Below, in pieces: positions 33,733 to 44,199 of a DNA stretch of 64,000 nt (the first letter of the stretch is position 1; each line of letters starts with the position of its first letter). A program made the position numbers and the translations under genes. The DNA is from Ophiosphaerella korrae (Eukaryota; Ascomycota; Dothideomycetes; Pleosporales; Phaeosphaeriaceae). The stretch is taken from contig JALNQF010000109.1 of the NCBI GenBank assembly GCA_028456385.1, forward strand, positions 62,001 through 126,000, read 5' to 3'. A model generated the notes under the pieces. That model was given only the letters and a program-made list of their open reading frames with translations, was not told where the DNA came from and made no database searches.

Positions 33733-33907
33733 GGGCTGATTGAAGTGACGTAGGGGAAATGAGATTAAGGACGCAAGGGCAATATAGGAGGCGAAAGAAG
33801 TAGCAAATCAAGACTTGATTTATCTCTTGCAGCAGCGTCAAATATCAAGACGAATGGATTCTCATAGTCTTGGATAGAAAAGTCCGTCACAGCCGAGTGT
33901 CGGGAAT

Positions 33908-35247
33908 CTATGGCTTTTTGAAATGCCGATGCACAACCCCACAGAAACTCTCCCAGAGCACCTGGTCCCTTCCTCTCAACCATTGCACCTCAATTTCCCT
34001 CGCCAAATCCACTACATTGATCTGAAATACAAGTTCTACTTTCCTGCCCTCTCCATCCTCGATACCTTGCATTCTTTCATTCTTTCTACGCTCGAACGCA
34101 CGGCGGTATGCACGACTCCAAACGTTCTGGCTCGCTTCACCAATACCGCTTGATGACTCGGCATTCCATGTCCACTGTAGGTCCAGTGCATCTAAATGGG
34201 AGTTGATTCTCTCCTTGGCAACAATTGGCGAGACGTCCGAGGGAAGTTGAATATTATAAGAAGTAGGGAAAGGAAGATATTCATTCGCAATAGTTTCCAG
34301 ACGAGCAATACTCTACAGTTTACCATCAATCGGAGGTACTTCAAGCTCATGGATTTTGAACTTACATTTCGCGGCCTGAAATCTCCAAAACTCCAGGCGA
34401 CAACCCATCGCTTCGTGCTTCCGCCTGTGTCTATAGCGCCAACTGCCCAATTTGTGATATTGTGTTTCTTGAGCAGACGTACGATTGCCTTTGCACTGTC
34501 GAGTTTGCCAAGCATGCTGCTATACCACTGGACTTTGTCTTTGAGCACAAGGCTTTCGTTTACGATTTTAGTTACGAAGCCGAGGTCACCGCCAGGATAT
34601 ACCATTTCAACCTGGTCGCCGGTACAAATAGCATTAGGTTTCAAGCATTTGCCTTGGCCTTTGAGGCTGGAGGACATGTCGGCAATGTCGGTGAAGAAGG
34701 GCGGGTTGCAGATTGTGAAGTCGAGGTAACTGAGGCCTAAGCCTTGCAACGGGATTAATGGATTGATATCGGTGGTTTGGAGGAGTTTGGTACGTGTCAT
34801 GAGATTGTTGAGAGCAAGATTGCGTGCAGCTGACTCGAAGCTCTTCTTGTCGATGTCTGTTGCGCACATTGTCCAATTAGGGCGTGATTGCAAACAGAGA
34901 AGGGCGTAGATGGCTGATGAACCGGTTCCAATGTCAAGACCAGTGACTTTACGGGCCGGATCATATCTCTTAGAGTAGTCTGGCGATGTTGAGTCGAGGA
35001 GACGTTGTATCCAGGTAACGTAATTCCAGCGGTTGGGTATTGGTGGGCAAAGTCGGTCATTTGGAATTTGGAGTTGCAGGCCAAAGTCTACATTCAGGAT
35101 TGCTTTTGACAGCGCGATGATGGTTGCTGGGTCCTGGAAATCCAGTTTGCCTGCGCATTGTTGCCAAACCTGGTTGAAGTTGTGGTCCTTGTTGGCGAGG
35201 CGTTTAAAGTCGACAGTATCGTAGGGTGGGCGCTGTGCGAGGTCCAT
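33908..35247 (-). CDS. METTL16: METTL16-family U6 snRNA m6A methyltransferase
   Basis: Two exons join in frame: 35247-34366 and 34312-33908, giving 428 residues. The opening (FKRLANKDHNF) and the block LCPPIPNRWNYVTWIQRLL are typical of the METTL16/DUF890 family. GLDIGTGSSAIYALL is the S-adenosylmethionine-binding motif I and TICNPPFFTD the NPPF catalytic motif for N6-adenine methylation. FVTKIVNESL and WYSSMLGKL follow as usual. The family methylates U6 snRNA near the 5' splice-site-binding ACAGA box and acts in the nucleus. Without the intron the frame would run into a different tail at 34192; the spliced tail (exon 2) stays in frame to a TAG at 33908. Confidence 0.9.
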
Positions 35248-35417
35248 GGTGGATTTGGTTGTATTTGATGGAGGCAGTGGAGAGAGAGGAAGGTGCTAGA
35301 CGCCTAGGAAGCTTGGGCCACCCAGGCGCTGATTGGCCCTTAGAGAACTAAGTGAAGGGGAATGGACAAGGAAGCGGACGGTTGATTCACAGACGAATAA
35401 AGTGCATTGCTTACTGC

Positions 35418-36227
35418 TTAGATCAAAAAGGGACCGTCGTATGCTCCATCCGCCTCCTGCAGCCTTACTTGTTCGAGGGTGGGCACTGCGCCTGGTTTGT
35501 AGAAGCGGAGAAGCATATCCATGTCCTCCTCTGTCATTGAACACAGCTCGTCGAGGGTATATTGCTCGCACACCTTAGACATCCTGGGAAGGGTTAGCAC
35601 ACAGCAAGAGAAGACAAGAGTCAAAACTGACCACTGCATGCGCTTAGGACCTTCGGCTGTTTCGGGGGCGGCCTTGCGCAGCTTCTTCCTGAGAATGCCG
35701 ACTCGTTGGACAGCAGTGCCAATGTTCTTTGGCAGGCCGGCGGCAATCTGGCGGCGCACAATGTTGGCCAGCTTGGGGCCGTTGCCGTTGGTGCTGACCA
35801 TGATCTGCAAAGGCCCGTCGCGGTGCACGCTACCAAAGTAGAAATCGCACTCGGGGGGGACGTCTGCAATGTTGGCGGCAATCTTCTTCTCCTTGCACAG
35901 CTTCCAGATTTGCGACGAGGCTTCCGGGTCGTCGACAGCGGTGAGGACCATGTCGACGCCATCGAGGTCTGAGGGCTGGAACTTGCGGTCGTGGTAGTCG
36001 ACCTGTTTTTGGGCAACGCGGTAGGCGACCTCGTCGTTGAGGCCCTCGCGCGGCGACACGACGGTGACATTGGCGTCGGCGTTGAGGATGTTGACGATGC
36101 GGCCGGCAGCAACCTCACCGCCGCCGACAACGAGAACACGCTTGTTGCGGATCTGCCAGGCCAGGATGAGCGAGCCGCCGCCCTGGATTTCGGGATAGGG
36201 GCCCTTGGCGGCGGACATGGTGGGCAT
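35418..36227 (-). CDS. MET8: Siroheme synthase MET8 (precorrin-2 dehydrogenase / ferrochelatase)
   Basis: Start MPTMSAAKGP at 36227; the second Met at 36218 is as likely. GGSLILAWQIRNKRVLVVGG holds the NAD-binding glycine loop (VVGGGEVAAGRI), and VSTNGNGPKLANIVRRQI is the conserved MET8 active-site and dimer segment. MET8 oxidises precorrin-2 to sirohydrochlorin and inserts iron, giving the siroheme that sulfite reductase needs, so it serves methionine and cysteine synthesis. A 48-nt GT-AG intron (35631-35584, with GCTAAC before CCCAG) sits after KRMQW. It has no stop and is a multiple of three, so both retained and spliced forms stay in frame (253 or 269 residues). Confidence 0.9.
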   Translation of the reverse strand: MPTMSAAKGPYPEIQGGGSLILAWQIRNKRVLVVGGGEVAAGRIVNILNADANVTVVSPREGLNDEVAYRVAQKQVDYHDRKFQPSDLDGVDMVLTAVDDPEASSQIWKLCKEKKIAANIADVPPECDFYFGSVHRDGPLQIMVSTNGNGPKLANIVRRQIAAGLPKNIGTAVQRVGILRKKLRKAAPETAEGPKRMQWSVLTLVFSCCVLTLPRMSKVCEQYTLDELCSMTEEDMDMLLRFYKPGAVPTLEQVRLQEADGAYDGPFLI

Positions 36228-36525
36228 GTATTGCTGCCTGCTATGTCATGTGGTTCATTCGTCTCGTCTCGTGTGGGTAGCTAGGCAAAGCACCCAGGTA
36301 GCTATCTACGGCTGATGCAGGAGAAGATGATAAAGATGATGTGATGAACGGAAATGTCCAGGGGTTGCTTATCGATAAGAGCTCTTGATAAGACAAGCGA
36401 GCTCTTATCGATTGGCATCTAGCACGCCAACACGCGGCTGTGCTTCGCTGACGCTGGACCGCGTACCTCTCCCCTCCCTTCTTCTTCTCCATTCTCTATC
36501 ACCCGGAATCAGACCACACCACGAC

Positions 36526-38614
36526 ATGGCCGCCTCTCGCCGGTCTCTGGGCGGTGGACGCGTGCTGGGCAGTGGCAAGGCTCTAGCCCACGATGGTCGC
36601 AATGCGAGCTTGCTGTCGCCGTCAGAAAGCTCTGTGTCGCTGAGCTCGCAGACATCCAACAGCCCAGCCAGTACGGCAGAGGCCAGAGAGGATATCAGCA
36701 GCAAGGTGCTGCTGGGGCCAGGCGAAAATGCTGCCGCAGCCAGCGCGTCGAGCAGGCTAGTATGCCCAATATGCAATGAGGAGATGGTAGGTATTTGATC
36801 CGGTATCCAATATTATGCAGCATCCACCACTGTAATCGTGACTGACAGCGCAGGTCACGCTCCTGCAGCTCAACAGGTAGGCCCAGCTGCCGCCCAGCTA
36901 ACAGCCAATCTGACCCTCTGCTGCCAGACATCTTGACGACAACCACCAGAACCTCGTCGAGCACGAGCAGGACGAGGTCAAGAACTGGTTCGAGTCGCAG
37001 ATGCAAAAGGCCAAACGCTTCCAGCCACTCGCCGTGCTCAACCAGAAGCTCAAGGGCCTCGACGTGTTCGAGTCCAATGATGCCGCTGCTGCACCCGCTG
37101 CGCCTGCTTCCTCGGCCACCGTGGCGCCTGCCCTGGCCGCGACCGCGACTGCCTCAACTACCCACCCCCACCTGCCCAACCCCGAGGACCAGGTCACACG
37201 ATCACACTGGCAGCGCCCGGCCTTCCGCGACGTGTGCGCGGACCCCGTCTGCAGGCGGCCCTTGACCTCCCAGCTTGCCCTCGGCGCCGCCCAGGCTGGC
37301 GTCAACTGCAGGCAGTGCGGCCGCCTGTTCTGCGAGGAGCACACCATGTACCAGATGAGGCTCTCGCGCCACGCCAAGCACGATCCCGTCCGCGGTGTTT
37401 GGTGCCGTGTGTGCGAGACGTGCTACAAGTCGCGCGATGGCTATCTCGATCACCACGGTTTCGAGCGCGACCATACGCCCCACTTTGTTGCCATCAGGCG
37501 CACCCGCGTCGACCGCGAGTACATGGAGGTCAGCCGCCTAGAGAAGCGCCTCTCCAAACTCACCGCCCTGCTGGCAAACCCGCCCCTGCCAGAGGACATG
37601 CCCGGCGCCCCCGGCTGGTTTGGCCTGTCCGCAGCCAAGAACCAACGCAAGGCCCTCGAGCAGTCAATCATCTCCTGGGAGGAAGATGCCTCCGTCCCAA
37701 GCTGCCCATTTTGCCAGCAAGAATTCTCTACATACACCTTCCGCCGACACCACTGCCGCATGTGTGGCCGTGTCGTGTGTGGCGACCCCAAAACCGATTG
37801 CTCCACAGAAGTTGGTCTGAATGTGTCTGCACGCGGCGCAATCAAGGCCGAAAAAACCGCAGCTGCCCACGTGGACATTGACGTTCGCATGTGTAAAGAC
37901 TGCAAGTACACCTTGTTCGCCAGGGGTGACTTTGCACGCCAACTCGCCGAGAAACCCAAGGACCAGCGCGCCTTCGAGAACCTCGCACAGTTTGAGCGAG
38001 GCATTCGCCTCCTACTCCCACGCTTCCAAAAGCTTCTCCAAGCCCTTCAAGACCCAGAAAAACCACCCACACCTCAAGAGCTATCGGACGCAACAAAAGT
38101 TCGAAAAAGGCTCATGGATGCCTTCTCCCAATTCGACACGGCTGCAAAACGTATCAGAGACCTGCCCACCGACTCACCGACTCAGCAACGCCTGCAAAAG
38201 GCCGTCTACCAGCAAGCATACAGTTTCCTAAGCTTGCACATGCTACCCCTGCGTTCCCTCCCCAAGATCCTCAAGCACGCCGCACCCCAAGGCCGACCCA
38301 ATACAGGAGGTGCCTTATCTGCCATCAAATTCAACAATCAATCCGCCGGGAGCGTGGTAAGTAGCAGCGAAGTCTCTGCCATGGAAACCGAAGAAAAGGA
38401 ACTTCGGGAGCGGTTGATCGTTCTTGAGGAACAGAAGTTCATGGTGTCGGAAATGGTAGCAAATGCTACCAAACATCGTCGATTTGACGAGGTCTCTAGC
38501 CTTGCTCAGAATCTCGAGGATCTTAATGTTGAAATCGATCAGATTAATGGTCAACTAGGTCAACTTGACTTTGCGGGCGCCTATCACAAGGATACCGTGG
38601 GCATACCTGGATGA
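36526..38614 (+). CDS. PEP7: PEP7/VAC1 (rabenosyn-5-like) FYVE protein for endosomal fusion
   Basis: Three exons: 36526-36786, a 23-nt exon 36854-36876, and 36928-38614, giving 656 residues. The first two junctions rebuild a C2H2 finger (CPICNEEM...LNRHLDDNH, about residues 80-100), which confirms the micro-exon. A first FYVE-like zinc domain (NCRQCGRLFCEEHT) and a second, complete FYVE domain (CPFCQQEFSTYTFRRHHCRM, then CGRVVCG) follow, then helical Rab- and Vps45-binding regions with a C-terminal coiled coil (EEKELRERLIVLEEQKFM). PEP7 binds PI3P, Vps21/Rab5 and Vps45 and drives Golgi-to-endosome vesicle fusion. The C2H2 plus two FYVE order is that of yeast PEP7. Intact and GC-rich. Confidence 0.92.
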
Positions 38615-38640
38615 AGTGTGACATGTGCCTCTAGTGTCAC

Positions 38641-38840
38641 CTAATCCCCTTCCAAGAAATCGAACCAAGCCTTGTAAAGCTCCATTACAGGGATGCCAGA
38701 CAGCCAATCTATAAGAGCAGCATCCCGCAAACCGGTCTTGCTGCCTCTCCTCGTGTTCCTACTTATAACAAGGATGCTACCATACGCCCGGGTCCGCCAA
38801 GGTCGGCAACAATCTGTGTCCGCGCCAATGATTGCGGGGA
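38641..38840 (-). CDS. Possible last exon of an unrecognised minus-strand gene
   Basis: A good acceptor (CTCTAACGGCATTTCTCAG, with a branch-site-like CTAAC) precedes a 200-nt open frame reading PAIIGADTDCC, RAYGSILVISRNTRRGSKTG and GIPVMELYKAWFDFLEGD to a TAG at 38641-38643. The last part is faintly BRCT-like. No convincing upstream exon is seen before the secreted-protein gene, so it may be chance or antisense to the PEP7 3' end. Confidence 0.25.
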
Positions 38841-39204
38841 CTGAGAAATGCCGTTAGAGGATGCAGCGCTGCACGTGGAGAGCTTGTATATTGTCGATAT
38901 GAGACAAGACGAGTAGATTAGCGGTGCGAGGCTGTGCTAATGGTAGCTTGCTTGTTGGTCAGGGAGTGTAAATAGAGACAAGACTTGGTAATTGATAGCA
39001 GATAGGCGATGATGCAATCATGGAGCTTGGAAAATTAGGACCAAATGTTATGACGGCATAGGAATAGAGTGCTAGTTTGGTGCACATAAAAAGGTGAAGA
39101 TGCTGGCTTGCGCATCATAGATTTTTCTATATACAAAGCCGCATGCACATTATTCCACCCTTCATCTCCATCCAATCTTCCATAAGGTTATATCTCTATT
39201 CACC
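38841..39204. other. Upstream region of the I9-like secreted-protein gene
   Basis: Promoter-like AT-rich stretch. The sequence TCTATATACAAAG near 39126 could serve as a TATA element about 80 bp before the ATG. Confidence 0.35.
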
Positions 39205-39818
39205 ATGTACTTCCCAACTCTTGTTCTCGCCCTAACAGCGTGTGTGACCGCCGTACCTGCATCTCCTTCTCTCACTGAGATGCAAGCGCAATTCGCGTCT
39301 TCACCACAGTGTAAACTACCTGCACCTAATGATGCGTGCTCAGGAGCTACAAGAGCGGTACGTATCGAACTGTCTTTGTGCTAGTTTTCAGTTGCTTAGT
39401 TACTACGCTCTACTTCTGGGTATTCACCCTCTACACTTTGCACAGATGGCCAGTTCGCGCTAAGTCTAGCTAACGGTTTCGTCCAGGACATAATTGTTGT
39501 ATATGGAATGACAATTACATCTGATGATTCAAATATCTTCATCAATGCGGCACGTGCAGCAGGAGGACAAGTTGTCCATGAATGGAAAGACTTTGGGTAC
39601 GCAGTGTTTCTCCTTTGGCAAAGATTGACAACAGAACCCCGGCGTATATTACGTATACCGCCTGAGTTTCTAGAGTTATACTGACCCGTGATAGATTCTC
39701 GGCATTTGTGCCAGAGCACGTTGTTGAGCTTATGAGGAGGTATGGGAAACAGGTTGGGGTTACCGTGCATGATAATGCATGTTTGAAGGTTCCGATTTGT
39801 GAGGGGGACCCCTGTTAG
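39205..39818 (+). CDS. Small secreted protein with an inhibitor I9-like domain
   Basis: Three exons join in frame: 39205-39357, 39487-39596 and 39695-39818, giving 128 residues. The start MYFPTLVLALTACVTAVPAS is a signal peptide with an Ala-X-Ala-like cleavage region. The body (DIIVVYGMTITSDDSNIFIN, ARAAGGQVVHEWKDFGFSAF, VPEHVVELMRRYGKQVGVTV) has the beta-alpha-beta order of peptidase-inhibitor I9 domains, the propeptide or free inhibitors of subtilisin-like proteases (yeast PBI2 type). Four cysteines flank it. A secreted form could act on host or own subtilases; this is inference. Intron 1 is long (129 nt) and could hide another small exon. Confidence 0.6.
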
Positions 39819-41217
39819 GCACATGTAAATTTGTTATTGGCGATGGAGTGCGAACTGGGTTTTCAGCATTGGCGTCTTGCCTCGATAAATTTGTACCAAG
39901 AATGAGACACACAAAACCGGTTACCTCCATGTTCAATACATCTCTGAGTAGCCCTTGTCCAATCTTGACAATCAGGGCCCTGCGCTTGAAATTTTACCGA
40001 AATCTTTCCGAATACCATGTCGTACTGCTTTTGTGTTGCGCTTGGAAAGCGGTGATCTGTGATACTTGACTGAGGTTGGATATCAAACTCTTTTTACTTT
40101 CTTTGCAGACTGCCTTAGGCTTCCTTCAATCTTCAGTGCAGTTATGTCTGGGCCGGAGATCTTGGATTTTGAACCTCGTATGTCGCTCGTATTTTGTATG
40201 TTTCATGGTTGCTTATCCTTTCCTCCTTGGGCCCGATTTACCCGAAAACAAGATGTGCCACCCTATCCACCAGAACATCCATGGTCCGAACTTCAGAATC
40301 TAAGTGCAAACAGTTATTAAATCATGAATAGTTTTTCCACGGGTTTATTTCACTGTATCCAAAGCGAAAGATACAAGAAGAACGCCGTCAAGTTACAGCA
40401 CAAAGCGGGTTGTTGACGGAACCCAGCGTCTTGAATTCAGCAATATTTTGACGCCACAAAACGCACTCTTCGGGCGATCCTCCCAGATCTACGCCCTCAG
40501 CTACCCTTCGAGCTCAACCATCCCTCATAAGCCCAAACTATCGTCGCAAATCACCACCCCTAGTAACCCATCCAAATTTCTCAATCCAGTAAGTTTTGTC
40601 TAAACCATCGATTGTGGACAAAAACTTGGAACCCAACGTCGATGCCAACTTTCATCTGGATGATTCAAGGCATCGCCCCTTTGGGATGCACAAGGTCCAT
40701 TCGAAATTATTTTGGACGCAAGGTGGGTTCCTTTGGGATCAAGGAATGGGTAATACCGTCATACGGGCGGGCAAGGCGCAGGCTAGGTATGGAGTGGGTT
40801 AGGGCTCAGTAGTTGAATCGCCTGTTGTGCACAGCGGCAAGGTGGTGTTTACGAGTATTTCTGGTGACCGAACATAGTGGGTTCATGTATTTCAACGTCA
40901 TTATTGTATTACCATTACTTAGTAAGCGTCCCGATACCCATGAAGCCGGCCCAAATACTTTAGCATCACGTCGTGGTGAAGCAGACACAAAAACAGTGTC
41001 AATATCGATCTACCAGTATTATGTATGTGAAATCAGGATTAATGTATTTATTACCTGTATGTATTGTGCCGGGCTAGCGAAGGTTTATTGATTCTCAAAA
41101 CGATTATCAGTGAGCTAAATTGATATTTCATAATTACATAGCGAAAACGTCATCATCAGCCTCAATCTGCTAGACTTCCAGTAGCAATACCTAAAATCAA
41201 AGACGAAGCCTTACCAA
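39819..41217. other. Stretch with no clear gene apart from one small frame
   Basis: Short frames only. The one at 40642-40812 is listed separately. A donor-like GTAAGT at 40589 might mark a 5' untranslated intron. Confidence 0.4.
40642..40812 (+). CDS. Small basic hypothetical protein, 56 aa
   Basis: Start MPTFIWMIQGIAPLGC, followed by a basic part (RSIRNYFGRKVGSFG, SYGRARRRLG). A hydrophobic front and an Arg-rich end would suit a mitochondrial or membrane peptide. It stands alone with no homology I recognise and may be chance. Confidence 0.25.
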   Translation: MPTFIWMIQGIAPLGCTRSIRNYFGRKVGSFGIKEWVIPSYGRARRRLGMEWVRAQ

Positions 41218-42408
41218 TCATATTAATTTATATTCTTTGGCATCATCCAGACCGTCTTCAGCGGACTCATCGGTCTTCATATCACTTTCAGGCTCCCACT
41301 CTAATGCTTGCTGCCACTCTTCCGCTTGTTGTCTCTGTTTTCTCATGTTTTCATCTATACGAGAACTCTCTCTAGCCCATCTCTCGTACTCATTCCACTG
41401 GCTCAAACTTATTCTATGCGCAGTCGCAACACTGAGTCCCGCAGGGTACGCGTTGAAACCACCACCGTTATCCACCCATACCTGGAGGAGCCCAGAGCAA
41501 AATATCTCGGCAATAGAGGCTTGGGTTGGTCTGAAAATGAGGTAGATGATGAACTGATGCATGCGAAAATGTTGCGTGAAAGACCCAGAGCGGTGAAGGA
41601 GATTGCAAATATCGTCTACAAGATTCATGACATAATTTGACGACCGATGCATGCGGTGCTGCGCTAAGCGACGATGGGAATCTCTCGAGTAGCCACATTC
41701 ACTGGGCGGGAATTCAAAGGGTGTGTCACGTAGGGGCATTGGTGTCTCCTCCCAGCGGCGCTGAATGCCATCACAGAAGCGACCCAAGGTCGCGACGCGT
41801 GCACTGGATCGATGGCTTGTGCAAAGGTACTTACGAATGCCCTGGGCTGATGCTGATTTACTTATCGTCGGGGGTGTAATATTGTCTAATTGCCACGCAT
41901 AACTAGACAGCTGCTTTTCTGTCAGGTAATCGAGCACTACGCCGCGGATTGTTAGATATTGATTTGGCGTTGGTGCTATGCCATGTTCGTCTGCAAGTAA
42001 GTGTATGTAGATGGAAGGCTGGTAGTTTGCTCGTTCCGAGACAGCAGCATATTCTGCACGTAGGTCACTGTGGTCGCTGTCATTTACCCACCGTTTTACC
42101 AGGTTGCCATCCACAGCTGCAGCGAATACTCGAGGTGCAGAGGCTAGGATGAGGGCACATTCGCTCATGTGCTGAATGCGATCTGTGGGGTTGATGCATG
42201 TACTCCTTGTATATTTTGGAAGCTCTTCTTGGAGAACTTCCGAGATAACGGGCTGATAGTACTGTTGACGAAGGAGTCTAGACCATCGGATGCGGCGCTC
42301 TGCGAGTGTTTCTACAGAAATAGAGCTGTCGCTGGGTCCAGTAATTTGACGGTGTTGTGTTGGTCGTGTATTGGCCATGTTTAAACGACCTGATTGCTGC
42401 TTACTCAT
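41218..42408 (-). CDS. Hypothetical protein, about 396 aa
   Basis: A long open frame ending at 41218. The start at 42408 (MSKQQSGRLNMANTRPTQ) is chosen because the 89 codons upstream (to an ATG at 42675) are Cys-rich and look non-coding; MANTRPTQ at 42378 is another choice. The protein is mainly helical with Arg/Gln-rich segments (LLRQQYYQPVISEVLQEELP), a middle block (PTISKSASAQGIRKYLC) and an acidic tail (EPESDMKTDESAEDGLDDAK). I recognise no domain. The length argues for a real gene in an otherwise repeat-rich stretch. Confidence 0.5.
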   Translation of the reverse strand: MSKQQSGRLNMANTRPTQHRQITGPSDSSISVETLAERRIRWSRLLRQQYYQPVISEVLQEELPKYTRSTCINPTDRIQHMSECALILASAPRVFAAAVDGNLVKRWVNDSDHSDLRAEYAAVSERANYQPSIYIHLLADEHGIAPTPNQYLTIRGVVLDYLTEKQLSSYAWQLDNITPPTISKSASAQGIRKYLCTSHRSSARVATLGRFCDGIQRRWEETPMPLRDTPFEFPPSECGYSRDSHRRLAQHRMHRSSNYVMNLVDDICNLLHRSGSFTQHFRMHQFIIYLIFRPTQASIAEIFCSGLLQVWVDNGGGFNAYPAGLSVATAHRISLSQWNEYERWARESSRIDENMRKQRQQAEEWQQALEWEPESDMKTDESAEDGLDDAKEYKLI

Positions 42409-42779
42409 ACAGTTTAGGAAGAAGAGATGCAGTTCGCTATAGGATAGAAAATTTATGGGGACACGGCGGGATAGTGATTGAATGAGCAGTACTGGGTTCA
42501 CAATACCTGAGTGACATTTTGCGGGACCAGATGAGTTTGTGATACATCTAGCCAGAAAGCTATAGCAGCTTGAAGTGAATAGCATTGTACATTCTGGGAA
42601 AGCTGGGTACGTGAATAATGTACATCCCTCCGTACCAGAACACCCAACATAGCGGACCAGTTTATGGGTACTCATCTCAAAATATCGCAGCTATGGACGC
42701 CTATCTTGAAAGCCTCGTTCCTTCAAACCTATTTTGAAAACCTAGACGCTCCGAGTCGCAACCTAATGCAATTTGATAA

Positions 42780-43800
42780 AAGAGAGTCTTGCCCAAGTTC
42801 AAAAATACTTGGCAAATCCAGAAGAAGGATATATTCTTGTTGAAGATGAGACTAAAAGCCATTGTCAGTGGCTCATGAGAACTTGGAATGAATGAGTATA
42901 ACCATACTTCAGGAAGTTTTTGGAAACTAACACTGGATATAAGATTCTCCAATGAACGTAATATTAGCCCGGATGAGATTTGGTACGGGCTACGCCTCGG
43001 ATATTCTGCAGCAACTGCTTGGAGCAAGGCCTACCTATCAGATCGTGTGACAGGGTCCTTTAAAATGGTCATGGTTCTTGGGCTAGAAGAGTATGGAAAG
43101 AAGAGAATGCCTAACAGCGCGAGTCCAATCCTTGCCGCATGGCGTGCTTTAGCCAAAGAAGCCGATCCTACGGTGTTAAGGAACGAGAGGCGGGAAGAGC
43201 TTTCTTCAGGGGATAAAAGGAGGCTTCGATTTCACAGCTATAACGCCTAACTACCTTCTTCATCAACTAGTTTTTTTGGAATTTCCAAAGTAAGCACCAA
43301 ACTCTAACTCATATCGAACCCTTCAATGCCTAACTTCTGGAAATTGGATTTGGTCTGAACCGGCAGCGGAACATGGCTTCTCAAAGGGACTCACATTTGA
43401 GAGGCTAAAAGCAACAGCTGAAGAAGTTCTTCTTCTTCAGACTCCCTAGGAGCGTGCAGATGAATTAGGAATCAGAACGAAAGATCGTATTGCGTTCCAT
43501 GTTAATGTTCTCTCAGCAATGGGTGGCTTCCGACCTGGTACTCTTGGGGAGGTCCGCTATAGAGATGTTCTTCTCTCTGTGATGCGAGATCCATCGGATA
43601 CTAAACGGCTGAAGCACGCAACAACAATTGCAATCCCAAGAAATAAGCTTAAGGATTCGCTTTGTGTTAAGAGTACATCGTGCGTTAAAAAGTTTATCCT
43701 CTTCCTTGATACACCGTATTAAACTCGCTCGATTTGGTGTATTATTAAGTTTTACAACCTGGGTCGTAATCCAAAGTTAGGAAGAAAATTGCTTGCGTGT
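42780..43800 (+). pseudogene. Degraded DUF3435/FluG-domain-like gene remnant
   Basis: Around 43370-43680 one frame reads GLTFERLKATAEEVLLLQTP, a TAG at about 43447, then ERADELGIRTKDRIAFHVNV, LSAMGGFRPGTLGEVRYRDV and LLSVMRDPSDTKRLKHATT, which follows the order of the DUF3435 (FluG-domain, tyrosine-recombinase-related) family. A frame upstream at 42888-43250 (SPDEIWYGLRLGYSAATAW, LGLEEYGKKRMPNSASP) may be its earlier part, but stops and frame changes separate them. Not functional. DUF3435 proteins include the captains of Starship elements, yet nothing else here supports a Starship. Confidence 0.45.
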
Positions 43801-44199
43801 TCGGGAAGGCGAAGAGGGCCAGCTAACGAATTCTTACGACATCTACCAAGACTGCTCATTCTATCCTCCAGAGAGCCTTCCTTCGGCCACTAGGGTTATT
43901 GCTGCATAGTGAGATAAAAGGCCCATTATTCCACTTTGAAGCTGATAGGACAGAGCATGGTTGAACGCTTCAGGCAACTGCTCATCCGTCAAGATTCAAG
44001 GCTTAAACGCATCGGCCGAGCTTCCTTCAGGATTTCCAGTGCTGATTGCAAATCTTCGCACCGACCCTGCAATGCCTGAATTGCAGAACTGGATCTGGTC
44101 ACAGACAATCCTTGGTCTAGGCAGATACGATAGGCAGAAAGAACAAAGCTAAGTGAGCATGAGAGTCAAGTCAAATCTATAGACGTTGAGGTACATAAG
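43801..44199. other. Stretch without a supported gene
   Basis: Only a 63-codon frame (43961-44152) with no motif. It may hold more of the decayed DUF3435-like gene. Confidence 0.4.

Noticed and set aside
35621..37881. Long open frames antisense or out of frame to MET8 and PEP7
   Set aside because: GC-rich coding sequence opens shadow frames. The true frames have clear domains and splice joins.
42780..43800. A Starship element with captain
   Set aside because: The DUF3435-like fragment is decayed and has no target repeats, cargo boundary or intact catalytic residues that I can see.
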